Positions 1 to 30,415 of a stretch of 64,000 nucleotides of DNA are shown here, piece by piece. A program made the position numbers and the translations under genes. Under the pieces are notes generated by a model that was given only the letters and a program-made list of their open reading frames with translations, was not told where the DNA came from and ran no database searches. The DNA lies in contig JABAKD010000009.1 of the NCBI GenBank assembly GCA_012845835.1, positions 13,337,854 to 13,401,853 on the forward strand, read 5' to 3'. The stretch's first letter is position 1. The number at the start of each line of letters is the position of its first letter. This DNA is from Undaria pinnatifida (taxonomy: Eukaryota; Sar; Phaeophyceae; Laminariales; Alariaceae).

Positions 1-3000
1 GGTGAAAGCGTGGTTCCAGGTATCACTCCGAAAATCAACCCCGAAAAAAAACGCCAAACGAGTATAGACAACAACAAGCACTACAGCAGTGGACGTTCCC
101 GCATATCCCCGGTTTGTGCCAGCCAAACATACCGGCGGTATACCGGACACCGGCAGTATGCTGGACACCGGCAGTGTACTGGACACCGGCAGCATACTGG
201 ACACCGGCAGTATTGGGTATAATACCGATACTGGTACTAATAACAGCATGCTTCCAGTCGCGCCAGGCGATTTCACCTGCACTATACCGGAAACATGCAC
301 TACTGAACCGGCACTATTGGGGGACCCCTACTGCTGTATCCTCTCAGCTTTTTATTTGGCAATTTCTCACCCGTATACGACCATGTCGCCGACGTCCGTC
401 TAGTCGCGCTAGGCGATTTCACCGGCACTATACCGGAAACACGCACTACTGAATCGGCACTATTGGGGGACCCCCACTGCTGTATCCTATCAGCTTTCTT
501 TTTTGGCATTTTCTCACCCGTACACGACCATGTCACCGACGTCCGTGCCGCATAAGAGGAACTTGCCTCCGCCCAGCAGCGCCGAGCATTGATACCGGCG
601 GATGAGGCCCGAGCTCGGCGTGGCCATTGGCGCCCCTACAAAATTTCGTACAAATTCATCCACCACGAAGAGCACAATCAGCGGACACCCACACACACGC
701 ACACACAAACACACAAACACACACATGACAAGCGATTGCCCTATGTCTTGGCGAGAGCAGGCGTCATAGGCAAAAGCCCATGCTCGAAGGTGAAACACTC
801 CAATTCGGCGTATATCCACGGACGAGTAGCCCTCTTTTGTGCAAGGTTTGTTACGCAATAGTTAGGGTAAGGGGAGGCTCTTGGTGTGACTCGGCGGGAG
901 GTGGACCGAAGCAGCGTGCAGGGAGCACGCGAGACACAGAAAAACACGTCAAAAGGTTTGAGCCTATAGGCCACTGCCCCGGGGCCGCAACACGAAAAGG
1001 TGTGCTGTACATAGTTGGTCGACAACAGCAGTAAGCAGCGTTGCCGACGCACGCTCGCAGATCAGGCGCGAGGCACAGGAACACTGCTGTACCACCGCAG
1101 ATGGCCTGCCGTATAGTTCCTCCCTGCAAGTTCATGGCAATGTGAAGCTACGAATCGATTGGGGTGAACGCTTTGTGTATCTTGCAGCTTAACCTCGCGC
1201 CTCCAGCAATGATATTTGCATGCGGAACTGTAACATTTCATGTGTGTTATACTCTCTTCTTCAGGTCATTTACCCCCACCCACCCACGAGGGTCAATGGT
1301 CATGTGACTACGGGTATGCATGGAATGAGTAGAACCCCCCGCCCACGAAGGTCAATGGTCACATGACTACGACCATGCACGACAACGGTTACCCCCCCAC
1401 ACACCGTTGGAAACTGTCATCCGATACGCAAGAAAACAAGCACAAGGTGCCGAAGTCCGCCTCACAAGTGGTTCTAAGTAGAATGAAGCTAACCCTTCAC
1501 GCGACTGGCCGAACACCTCGCGGCGCTCCGTGCTTGGGTACACACGATGTCTGCCTGGTCGGTGAAAACCCGACGTCCTTCGTCCCCGCATTATAGGCAT
1601 TGCCAGGGTCAATGGTCTTAAGACTACAGCTATGCATGAAATGAGCACACACCCCATCCCTGCCCTCCCACTAATGCCGTCGTTAACATTCGGCGTTGTG
1701 TGTACCTGACAGGGTCCATTGGCGCCGTGCCGGATCGAAGTTCAGCTCGAGAGAGAAAACATCCTTTCCAGCGCACAAACAAATCTGCGCATCGATAGGG
1801 ATTGATTCAACCAAACAAGAGGGAACACAGACTTTAAGCACGTAGGAGGGAAGACTTCCTTTCCGATGCGCAAGACAAGTCCGCGATCGGTAGGGATTTC
1901 CCCATCCGCCGGAGGATAAATAAAAAAAAAAAAAAAGTAGGGATTGGTCAAGAAAGCAAAGAGAAAAGGCACAGACGGACTTAACTGTTTGGCCAACGCA
2001 ATTCTTTGTCCCATATACGTTTCAACTAACTTCTCATCAGAGGCACGGGGTGTAGTTCCAGACGTGTTTATTTAAAGCACGAAGGGGGTTCAAGGTGAAA
2101 CAGCGCGGTTCGGTTTTCGGGTATGAATGCAGGTTTGACGTATCGATGAGACGGCGGACGTCGTCAAAATGAGAACAAGAAAAAAGCGGCATTTTTTGTT
2201 CGAAATTCGGACGCCTAGACATAAAGGCGTTCTTGAACACTCTAATTGGCAGGCACGTATTGGTGCCACGAAGAGCCGGGCGTGGCCAGCCTGCACAGGT
2301 TCGCTCGCGTAGAAGTAGTACGAAGCATGCAGCACGGAGAGCGTGCCATTTCGTTTTTAATGATGAGTATATAGAGTAAGCTATAAAATATACTCGCTTG
2401 TGCTCGTCGGTGTTACTTGTCGGGTCCCTTGCTCGAGTGATGGCTAATTATTTTTCACTGTTTTTTCAAGAGTCCCCCCCCCCCCCCCCCTCCTTTTGAA
2501 GACGCGACACCCCCGGAATTTCAAGCCAACCACATGCATCCACTCCGAAGGGAAAGCTTGCGCTATTGTAAAAAAATGAACGAGGAGATTTCCGTCGATA
2601 TTGGGTAGGAGTGTCTGCCTTTCTTAACCCCTTTAGAGCCCTAAAACCCCTCACTGTACTAGTTCCAAGAAAAATTGTCCCAAAAATGGGTTTTCCAGCT
2701 GCAAAGGCGTTAAGGAGGAGACCCACCCGTCCGCCACAAACTTTTTTGTTAGCAACACAAATATTCTGTCTAGCAAAAACAATATTTTTCGTCAGCCATT
2801 AAGTGTTGCCCCTCTCGAAGCTCGCGTCTCGCTCACCTGGTATATGGTCCTTCTACCAGAGATTTTGATGGCGCTCCACTCTCCAAGCGTCGAGGGTTCC
2901 GAGTACTGCTTTCCCGTCACGAGCTCCCCCGTGCTGGTGTCCCACACGTAGACCAACCGATCCAAGCCGCAGCCGAGCAGAAATTTCTCGTCCGGACTAA

Positions 3001-5730
3001 ACGAGAGGCGACACACGCCCTAAGAAGGTGTCGGCGGGGAAGATAAGGGTGTGTGACCAGCAAAAAAGGAAAAGCAAAACGAAGAAAAACAACGTCGCGC
3101 TTGAGATCGTGCGGGTGTTTTTCCACGGGCCTTCTTGCAGAGAGAGGGTTGAGCGCGCGTACGCGCACAATAGAAGGTAAACAACGAGTTATCCGGCAGG
3201 TCAGTCGGACTACAATCTGCTAAGAAGGAGTGGCTTCCCCAATGTCTGAGGTACGCTTCGTGTCTGCGCGCTGGGTGCATGCCGTCGCAACTAATGGCCT
3301 GGAGCGCGCCGATCGCAGCTGGGAACGCACACACCGTGCGAGCATCCGGCCGGTCGAGTTCTGGCGTCTTTGCAAGCAAAAACGGCGCCTGATCAATGCC
3401 TTTACGGTGATTGTCGATTGGAGGGCGCATCCACTCTCCAGCAAGGAAAACCAGCTCGTCGTTTCCACTCATCGAGTTGGGAAGAAGTTAAGAGAAACTC
3501 CGGGAAAACGTCCCGCCAAATTTTTACTGAATATGTGTATGATTTTTGTTGTTGGTGAAAATCCCAAACTTGCGAAGAAAATTCGTGGAAAAACCTTAGA
3601 TATTACAGCAGCACTACGAAAGCGCTTGCGCATTGTTTGACAATGTCACAACCCAAGGAGACCTGCGCGACCATGCAACGCGGAAATAAAAAACGAAGTG
3701 TCAATCCCTTACCTCTGTCAAACCGTGGTACACAAACAGGGAACTTCGGGTCTTGTAGTCCCACAGGATGACCGGTGAGGGGAACCCTTTGGTTCGAGTC
3801 GACCCGCACTGGCCTTTGTTTGCAGCAGTAAAGACATGCACAGGGGTCGAGACGGAACAACACAGGCACGAAAAGCGTCCGTGAAGTTGTGCTGAGAAAA
3901 TCCCACGCTACCCGTATAGGGGTACTGCAGAGGTAATCTGAGCTCCTGACATGAGAGAGCTCAATATCTCACCCGGCACATGACTTCGAACACCATTCCT
4001 TCGCGCAAACCCGACCAACGAACACATTCCTTCGCGCAAACCCGACCAACGAACGCATTCCTTCGCGCAAACCCGACCAACGAACACACTCCTTCGCGCA
4101 AACCCGACCAATATTTACATACCCTACTCTTAAAACAAGACAAATATAGTCGTAAGATTATAATACTAACCGATAGTTCCCCTCGTGAGAAACGCCTCGC
4201 CAAAAAAATGCCACACCTACCGCGCTATAGAAGGGCGACTCTGGGCTACTAGCTGCCACGGTCGAGGGTGTACGTTTTCGGGGCCGTTTATTTGCTGGTC
4301 GACGCAGGGGAGGATCCCGGCGAACGCTGCGCGACCGCCCAATGTATCTGCCCTCTCGTTTGCGTTTCGCTCATGCAGTTGTTGCAGCGTGCGCAGTACG
4401 CGAAAAAAAAATGAACATCAAAATCACACCCAGGTTCTCTGGGGGTGCGGCTTACCGGGGTTCTGCGGGGGCTGCGATAGAGATTTCTGAACTCGTTACA
4501 TTTTTCCAAGCTAACCTCATCAACAGGTGTGGTTCCAACCTCTGTTCAACAGTTCGGATTCCTGACGATATTACTGCTGTAGGATCAAGCCTTAGCTGTT
4601 CCTGTCAGAAACTGAGGAGAAAAAGAAGGTGCCCGTCCTCTACCGCTGTGGCAATGCACCCAGTGAGAGGAGGTTGCGGCAGTCCATGAACGGACTGTAC
4701 CAAGCCCATGTATTTACTTATAACAACGCAGGGATAAAAAAAAAACGTCCGTCGAGTCTTGCCACTCGTACGGTATATATATGGGCGGATGATTGAGCAG
4801 ATAAAACATCGAGGGGGCAGAGTTTCAGACGTTGCTGTCCCCCACTCGTGCGGAGGGCCGCCCCCCCATCTCATGACCGCATCACGATGCGAAAAGTTTT
4901 TTTTTTTTCACGCGATGACGTCTTTTCTGCGCAAGGTCACGCAAGAAAAACTCGACGCCAACCATTATATGGGCGGATGATTGAGCAGATAAAACATCGA
5001 GGGGGCAGAGTTTCAGACGTTGCTGTCCCCCACTCGTGCGGAGGGCCGCCCCCCCATCTCATGACCGCATCACGATGCGAAAAGTTTTTTTTTTTTCACG
5101 CGATGACGTCTTTTCTGCGCAAGGTCACGCAAGAAAAACTCGACGCCAACCATTGTAACCTGTGCTCTTGAAAAAGCTAGGTGGCGCGAGAAGCCTTTGT
5201 AAGAAGCATCACTAAAACACCCAGGCAAGCAAGCAGAATGCGCAGCACGTTCCACGGATGGTCTTTTCACGCGAGGCTAGGTCCAGTCGCAACGGCAGAG
5301 TCTCGAGGAGTTCCATTTTCAGGGGCATGCATTCACCTGTAGCGATGAGAGACCCCGACGGAGACACCGCTAACGCGCTGATCTCCATGTCGTGCCCCCG
5401 AAGGAGCTGCTGCTCGTGAGGATCGGAGATGGACCCTGAGTAGGTAGAAGAGCAGTGTTGGCATTTACAGCAACATATCAATGGTTGCGCTTGAACAGAA
5501 GAAAAAAAGTAGTGTTGACCCTTGAAGCTGCGATGCACTCATACTTGCGTACTACACGGCAAGGGGTATACCAGGCATCGCCGATGACGTGGGCTGTACT
5601 GCTGAGGCATTCCTTGGCAGTTTATCGCAAGTCTCACCCAATCAAACTCGTGAGGAAAGCTGAAGTTTGGTTCTCCCGGAGGGGCCATAAGCATGAATGC
5701 CCGCAACCTCTCGAGAGCTGTTAACCCAAC
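1..5730 (-). CDS. CFAP52: CFAP52/WDR16-like WD40-repeat protein, partial multi-exon gene (gene A)
   Basis: WD40 beta-propeller protein. CFAP52 is a ciliary doublet-microtubule inner protein, so a role in flagella is inferred from the family. Four exons are well supported on the minus strand: 5435-5337, 3813-3713, 3019-2837 and 635-518. A probable earlier exon lies near 5,550-5,640. The first three join in frame through GT-AG borders (phases 1 and 0). Joined motifs in order are LLRGHDMEISALAVSPSG, KGFPSPVILWDYKTR, LSFSPDEKFLLGCGLD, VYVWDTSTGELVTG and, after an unresolved gap, KFLLCGTDVGDMVVY. The order (YPL.C, RGH..., GFx..VILWDY, SFSP...) matches the CFAP52 N-terminus. The start codon, at least one exon between 2.8 and 0.64 kb, and the whole 3' part are not seen; the gene leaves the window on the left. 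Another axonemal WD40 protein is the main alternative. Confidence 0.62.
135..240 (+). repeat. ~18-bp tandem array (GGACACCGGCAGTAT type)
   Basis: Four to five head-to-tail copies of a unit close to GGACACCGGCAGTATACT. The same unit in the opposite orientation forms the array at 20.3-20.5 kb. It belongs to a dispersed repeat whose flanks read GGCACTATTGGGGGACC. Confidence 0.75.
257..548. repeat. 146-bp tandem duplication including an exon end
   Basis: Two near-identical direct copies, about 257-402 and 403-548. Each carries CGATTTCACC, CACTATACCGGAAACA, GGCACTATTGGGGGACC, TTTCTCACCCGTA and GACCATGTC. The last part is the minus-strand coding end and 5' splice site of the gene A exon at 518-635. 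Confidence 0.8.
518..635 (-). CDS. CFAP52: gene A exon: internal WD40 segment
   Basis: Acceptor TTTTGTAG before 635, donor GG|GTGAGA after 518 (118 nt). The open frame reads SSGLIRRYQCSALLGGGKF then LLCGTDVGDMVVY. GT..GD resembles the CFAP52 segment LGTTTGDI. It needs a phase-1 upstream partner, so an exon between this one and 2837 is missing from the model. Its last ~30 nt and donor are duplicated at about 371-400. Confidence 0.6.
1265..1665. repeat. dispersed repeat family R1, copy
   Basis: The segment containing CACAAGTGGTTCTAAGTAG, CGAACACCTCGCGGCGCT, GTGAAAACCCGACGT and ATGCATGAAATGAG matches 14,590-14,885 (same orientation) and 21,420-21,540 and 22,980-23,115 (opposite). No coding potential recognised; probably a non-autonomous element. 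Confidence 0.75.
2837..3019 (-). CDS. CFAP52: gene A exon: WD40 repeat 2
   Basis: Acceptor TTCTTAG, donor CAG|GTGAGC, 183 nt, 61 codons, phase 0 to 0. It encodes LSFSPDEKFLLGCGLDRLVY then VWDTSTGELVTGKQ, a complete WD40 blade, then ends ISGRRTIYQ. It follows the preceding exon in frame. Confidence 0.78.
3713..3813 (-). CDS. CFAP52: gene A exon: WD40 repeat 1 end
   Basis: The acceptor is AAACAAAG before 3813 and the donor GAG|GTAAGG after 3713 (101 nt, phase 1 to 0). It encodes QCGSTRTKGFPSPVILWDYK followed by TRSSLFVYHGLTE. The ILWDY tetrad is the WD dipeptide blade end. Confidence 0.75.
3935..4200. repeat. dispersed repeat with internal 31-bp tandem array
   Basis: Four copies of a 31-bp unit (TTCGCGCAAACCCGACCAAC plus spacer) run from about 3,993 to 4,110. 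The surrounding element matches 18,350-18,510, which shares GAGCTC, TATCYCACCCGG, GCATGACTT and ACTAACCGATAG but has a single unit. Confidence 0.75.
4781..5156. repeat. 188-bp perfect or near-perfect tandem duplication
   Basis: ATGGGCGGATGATTGAGCAG begins at 4781 and again at 4969. The two copies appear identical through the poly-T tract to CTCGACGCCAACCATT. It lies in the gene A intron between the exons at 5337 and 3813. The near-identity implies a recent event or an assembly duplication. Confidence 0.85.
5337..5435 (-). CDS. CFAP52: gene A exon: first WD40 repeat
   Basis: The acceptor is CTACTCAG before 5435 and the donor is ACAG|GTGAAT after 5337 (99 nt, ending in phase 1). It encodes SISDPHEQQ then RGHDMEISALAVSPSGSLIATG, the GH...LAVSPSG..IA(S/T)G signature of a first WD40 blade. 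The conceptual joint with the next exon restores a Gly-Gln (ATGQ), as in CFAP52 (ASGQ). Confidence 0.72.
5548..5645 (-). CDS. CFAP52: gene A, probable N-terminal exon
   Basis: On the minus strand one frame reads QQYSPRHRRCLVYPLPC, resembling the CFAP52 segment just before the first WD40 repeat (family pattern H.d...(L/I)YPLGC). The frame meets TGA right after a GTATGAGT donor-like site. The phase to the next exon would instead need a donor two codons earlier, so the 3' border is unresolved. The acceptor is probably at a CCAAG near 5,645. Confidence 0.38.
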
Positions 5731-6149
5731 ACCTTCACCTAATCCCATCTCTAACCCCATGCTTTCATCTCATAAGTTACTATGACGTGCAAAAAGCTGC
5801 TGAAAAGCTGACAGCATAAGCATTCCAGATTATCGTTGCCCGACCATTAATCTGGAAAGCGCTAGACGTGGTGACCTTCGCTGTCTGTGAGTGCTCTGCT
5901 ACGGATCGGGACAGGAGGGGAATGCACACGCAAAATACTTTCGTTCTCACCTATAACCAAGAGAGCGCCCACGCTCTTGATGATTGCGCCATGTTCTTTC
6001 GGATGAGAAGCTATCGTCTGCAAAAAATGCCCAGTGTATCTGTAGTGGAAGCGCCGGACATTTTAACCGTGGAGCGAGAGCTTTACTATTGTTCCATTTT
6101 TTCCCTCCGATAAATACGTAGCGCTTGCTCCAACCGTACCATCCACATT

Positions 6150-6330
6150 CAGCAGTAGGGGTCTCCCAATAGGACTGTCCGAGCAAGGCGGTATCCCGAT
6201 ATAAGGCGCTCTAAATCGCTTGGCGCGTCTGGGGAGTTGCACTCAAAACCTGGAATTTAGAAGGCGTTTTTCCCCGGTAAGGCGGTCATATTTGCTCAAT
6301 GATAGCACACCACCGCTCTACTGGGACTGT
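6150..6330. repeat. direct repeat pair R2, left copy
   Basis: Shares AAGGCGGTATCCCGATATAA, TTGCACTCA, AACCTGGAAT, TAAGGCGGTC and GCACACCACCGC with 7,298-7,478. The two copies bracket about 1 kb of single-copy-looking sequence. Confidence 0.75.
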
Positions 6331-7297
6331 GCGAAAAAAAGTACAGCGTCCGATGACTTCAGACATGCAAGAGAGGGCTTCGTTTCATTCGTCGTCTCGC
6401 GCGTAGAGGGCGTATGTTGACACAGACGGCCTTGGTGAGACCAATGTCGACGACGACTTCCACCCCAGCGAAACATCATAAAGAGTGCGCGCTCGAAAAT
6501 TTGTGCCCACATTTGCTTCTATATATCTCGCTTCGTTTTCAAAGCTCTCCCTTTTCCCCTCTACCTCCTGGACAGGCTGTGGTCGCAGACACCGTCCCTT
6601 CTCCCCCCCCCCCCTGCAAGTGCCTTAATTTTTATCGCGCACAAGGTTCGGCGTTTCGACGGGTTCACGGTTTTCCATCTGTTTTTCTCTTGACGTCAGC
6701 TCGTTGTCCTTTTCGCCCTGGCAACAAGATGGCATGCACCAGGTACTCATCGTTTGTGGAACTCTTAGGTGGGAAGGAATGAGGCTCACCCTATGATGTG
6801 TTCCAGCTCGAGCATATCTTCGCTTCCGTGATCTCTTCCACTGCTGTAACTCCCGACAGCCCTGAGCAAAGACAGGCGATGATCGCAGTAACCGAAGTCA
6901 ACAAACAAGAGGGCCGTCTTTTCCACTCTCTCAAAAAGGAGAATTGGCACGGTGTTCACTCGTTCGCCGTCGTGTGGAAGCTAGCTGTTGCTGGCGTCTG
7001 GTCGCCCACCGCTGGGGACTGGTCGCTTGCCACCACTACAGCAGAAGGCAGAAAAAACGAGGGTTGCACCCTCAGTCATACTGCAGGCAGCACTTCTGAA
7101 AGGCGCCAGCATCGGTCCGACTTGTCCGAAAACGATTCGAGTTCCGAGGGCACGAGCCGGTGGGAACACGGGAGTGGATACGCTACTTCCGAGACTATAC
7201 CCTCTGGCGCCGCCTTGTTTTTTCTGAGCCATTGTACATACGTCGCCCATTTATTCGAGGCAGCCGGGAGTCAACACGGCCAGCGGCAGAGGCGTAC

Positions 7298-7478
7298 GCA
7301 TCTACAATAGGAATCCCTCGATAATGCGGTCTGAGTAAGGCGGTATCCCGATATAAGGCGGTCAGAATCGCTTTGCGCAACTGGCGTATTGCACTCATAA
7401 CCTGGAATGAATACGGCGGCTTCCTTCTATAAGGCGGTCGTATTGCTCTGGCGCACCACCGCCTTGCTGATGGACCCC
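7298..7478. repeat. direct repeat pair R2, right copy
   Basis: Second copy of the repeat at 6,150-6,330 in the same orientation, roughly 75-80% alike by eye. It contains AAGGCGGTATCCCGATATAA and GCGCACCACCGCCTTG. Confidence 0.75.
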
Positions 7479-7789
7479 TGATGTAGTAAATGATTTCATT
7501 TTGCACAATACGAAAGCTTTCTGAGACCCAGGTACAGCGACTTACAGAAGGGAAAAAGTGCGGTTTTCATCAACACGCTACGAAGAGCCGGCGCGACAGC
7601 CCAAAAACACAATGAAAAAGCTGGTGCGCCCGTCGCCGTTGTGCGTGTGTTTACGTTGCAATTCAGACACCTTCCTCCTACCACCCCGTTGGCCAGGGCC
7701 GCTTGGTGCGTAGCCGATGCTGTAATCAAGTCACCCCTTTTTTTTACATGTTTTTCCGTTTATTTTTTACGGGTCGAGTCACGTGTCGC

Positions 7790-8045
7790 AGGCCGGGTTG
7801 GATTAGGGTGAACCAATCTACCTGACCCGTGATATTTAATCCATCATGACCCGACACGACCCAACCCGACCCGACCCGACCCGACCCGACCCGACCCGAC
7901 CCGACCCGACCCGACCCGACCCGACCCGACCCGTGAGACTTTCGCACACCTTCCAAACCGACCAGACTAGACCCGCGATAAATGTTGAAAAGTTGAAAAC
8001 CTCCTGATCCGACCCACGGATCGGGTCAGGATCCGCGAGCAGCCC
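7790..8045. repeat. (GACCC)n pentanucleotide array within a dispersed element
   Basis: The pure CGACC repeat is at about 7,857-7,932. Flanks carry CCCGTGATATTT, CCCGTGAGACTTT and GATCCGACCCACGGATCGGG, shared with the arrays at 19.2-19.6 and 29.85-30.07 kb. The minus strand is (GGGTC)n, a G-quadruplex-prone pattern. Confidence 0.85.
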
Positions 8046-10081
8046 TGTTTTCCCCCTCTGTAGTCCATAAAGAAGGGTTAGAGGGTTAATTACATCAAAA
8101 TACCGAGCATGCATCGTGGACGCTGAATAAAAGACGGCCGGCCGGTGTATTGCGCAGCTTGCAAAGATGAGTATCGACCCTAAATTTGTCGAATTCACAC
8201 TGCTGACGTTAAAGGCACCTGACGGAGGCTTGTTCCAGTGTCCCATTTCCTCGGCCGTCGCCACTAGATCCACACTCTCCGCGTCCGGGCGTTATCGGGT
8301 TGCCGTTGAGGTCACGTGACGAGAATTGCCTGCACGCAAGTCGTATTCCGATGCGCGCTTCAGCGCATGCATGTATGTCCAGTCGCAAAACAGCGTCTGA
8401 ATCCCGCCCTTTTTGTTTCCGTTGATGCGGGGAAGCCTAGTTGCCTGCTGCTTGACTACGTGTGTATATATTTATGCTCTCGACCTCAGCTTTACGAGTG
8501 ATACCCTCTCCATACAAGAAAAATCTGAACGGATTTGATTCCTGTCAACCATGTCTCTTCACACCAGCGAAATTGCTTCTGGGAAATAACTACCGTAACT
8601 TTTTGTTGTACATATAGACTATACTGTATGAACGCTTTGGGGACCTCAGCGGGAAAACACGCCGAATAAAAATGGCGGTGGAGCATCATCCACGCCAAAA
8701 CAAAGCGGATCGCAAGATTAAGGGATGCTGCTTTGAGCTGTATATTGTCCCCACAATGATTCGCGGTTGGATCAGAGGCTTCGAGGATTGGCTTGGTTGC
8801 GCTTGGCAAGTGGTTTGCCCCGGCGAATGAAAACAGGACAGGTGCTGAGAGCTGCAACATTATCCAAAGGGCATACATTTTCGAAAATGTTTCAAAGACT
8901 ACGTCAGCCTGTGAGTTCGATCAATCTTAGGGTCGTCACTTATCTTTGCAAGCTGCGTCATACTCCCTTTGTTCGTCAGTATGCACTACAACTGTACGAA
9001 GTAGTAGTAGCAGGTTTTGACCAATTCATTTACTGGTTGCATGCCTTCCTTCTACTTCAAGGTGTCAGCCTGTCATCATACACGACTATTAATAGGGTCT
9101 CCGACTACGTTCATCGCGTCCCAAGCCTGTTCGTCGCCGTCTCGTGGACAAATCGAGGACGTGCGGCAAATTGCGCACGTCCAAGCATGGGTTCGCCGCT
9201 ATTCACCTGGTACAACAGTAGTAGTATCAGTGCGCAGAAGGATTAGACTAGTCTAGTCTATGGAGAGAAATTGCCCTTGGTAAAATTATATCGAGTCCCC
9301 GGTAATGTTTACCCTGGCAACATCCAGGGGATTTATACATCTTCGAGGACTAGCACATCTGTAAAAACGAGCAACCGGAGTATCACGCAGCTTGCAAAGA
9401 TGAGTATCGACCCACATCAAACTCACAGCTGACGTACGTATTTGAACCAACAATTTTGATAAAATATCAACGTCAACAGAAAAATACGCACCCTCCAAAA
9501 ACAGCGCAGGCAGCTATCGAGTGCCTGGTCGGTGGTTCAGTTTACGTAGCCATGGTCAATGTCTGTCGATGCTCACCGGCGTCCTGCCGTTAATGGGGCG
9601 CCAGGTGTGCTGTCTGTTTCGTAGTTGTTATTGTGCAGCCTCGAACTCCCGTCCCTGCGTAAAGTACGAGTCTCTTCCTTTGTGCGCATCACGTCGGCCT
9701 CGCACGAGCGACCCGACCTGGCTGATGCCGGATTGCCGAACATCCCCGCCCGTCCCGATGCTCCCACAGGTACTCGCGCTCGACCGCTCATGTTAACTCA
9801 CCCAATATTGCTCCGTTAAGGTACGGGTATCGCTATAATTTAGTCAAAGTACAGGTAGCCATAGCGCGTTACCGTAGCGCCGGAGCGGCGTCGAGAGCAA
9901 CGTCGGAACATCGGGAAAACGAGGCGTTACAAAAATGATCAACAAAATGATAACAGGCCTTCGAATTCTCGTGAAACCCAAGAGCAGTCAAGCCGTCCCA
10001 GTGGTGTGAAGTTTGAAGTTTTTGCGGATGAACTCATAGCAACAGCAGCAGCAGCGCACAGAGTAGTAGCAGTTGTATAGG

Positions 10082-29805
<19,724 letters not shown>

Positions 29806-29829
29806 ACATACCGTAGCTCTCACGAGTCG

Positions 29830-30075
29830 AGTGAAATCTCGCGGGTCGCGTTAGGTCACGGCGACCCGACTCGACTCGACCCGTGATATTTGAAAATCTC
29901 CTGACCCGACCCGACGTGACGCGTGAGATTTTGACCACCTACTGACCCGACCCGACCCGACCCGACCCGACCCGACCCGACCCGACCCGACCCGACCCGA
30001 CCCGACCCGACCGAACCGGACCCGCGAGACTGTGCAATACTTCTGACCCGACCCGGGTACGACCCGCGATAAGCC
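29830..30075. repeat. (GACCC)n array downstream of gene B
   Basis: The third copy of the pentanucleotide element, with pure repeats at about 29,942-30,012, beginning about 25 bp after the gene B stop codon. CCCGTGATATTTGAAAATCT and ACGCGTGAGATTTTGACCAC match the arrays at 7.8 and 19.3 kb. Confidence 0.85.
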
Positions 30076-30244
30076 ATGAGGGCTACCGTCAGATAGCACC
30101 ATGCAGTAGGCAGTGGTTGGGGTGACACACGCAGCATAGTTAGGTTACGGCAGTAGACGAAACCATGCACCCGGCCGAGGTCGGTCGGTCGTTGCTTCGA
30201 TAGCGGGTATGCATATTCATACGTGCAGTGGGATTCCCCTTTAG

Positions 30245-30415
30245 AATACCAGTTGATTAGTGCCGGTTGCCCTCTATAATGCCTGTGAATTCGCTTGGCA
30301 CAGATGGGAACAACCAGTAGTGGCAGCATGTGGAGTAGTGCCGGTGACCGATATAGTGCCGGCATTTCCCTCTGTAGTGCACACACCGGCACCATGGAGG
30401 GACCAACACCGTACC
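30245..30415. repeat. dispersed CCGGCACTA-type repeat
   Basis: Contains GAATACCAGTTGATTAGTGC, CGCTTGGCACAGATGGGAAC, CAACCAGTAGTGGCAGCATG and CACCATGGAGGGACC. It is the inverse of 32,890-33,065. Confidence 0.65.

Larger units (their letters stand above)
5800..10081. other. intergenic stretch without a recognised gene
   Basis: Spans between the 5' side of gene A and the start of gene B, which are divergent. It holds two ~170-bp direct repeats (6,150 and 7,300), a GACCC pentanucleotide array (7.86 kb) and three copies of a CTTTGCAAGCTG motif (8.15, 8.93, 9.39 kb). A 170-codon open frame at 6,798-7,310 shows no recognisable domain. Promoters of both genes should lie here but I could not define them. 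Confidence 0.5.

Noticed and set aside
851-1135. Minus-strand frame with FLCLAPDLRACVG as the missing gene A exon
   Set aside because: No acceptor and donor pair gives the required phases, and no WD40 motif is visible.
6798-7310. 170-codon open frame as a gene
   Set aside because: No recognised domain, no splice-linked partner, atypical composition; kept only as part of the R2 finding.
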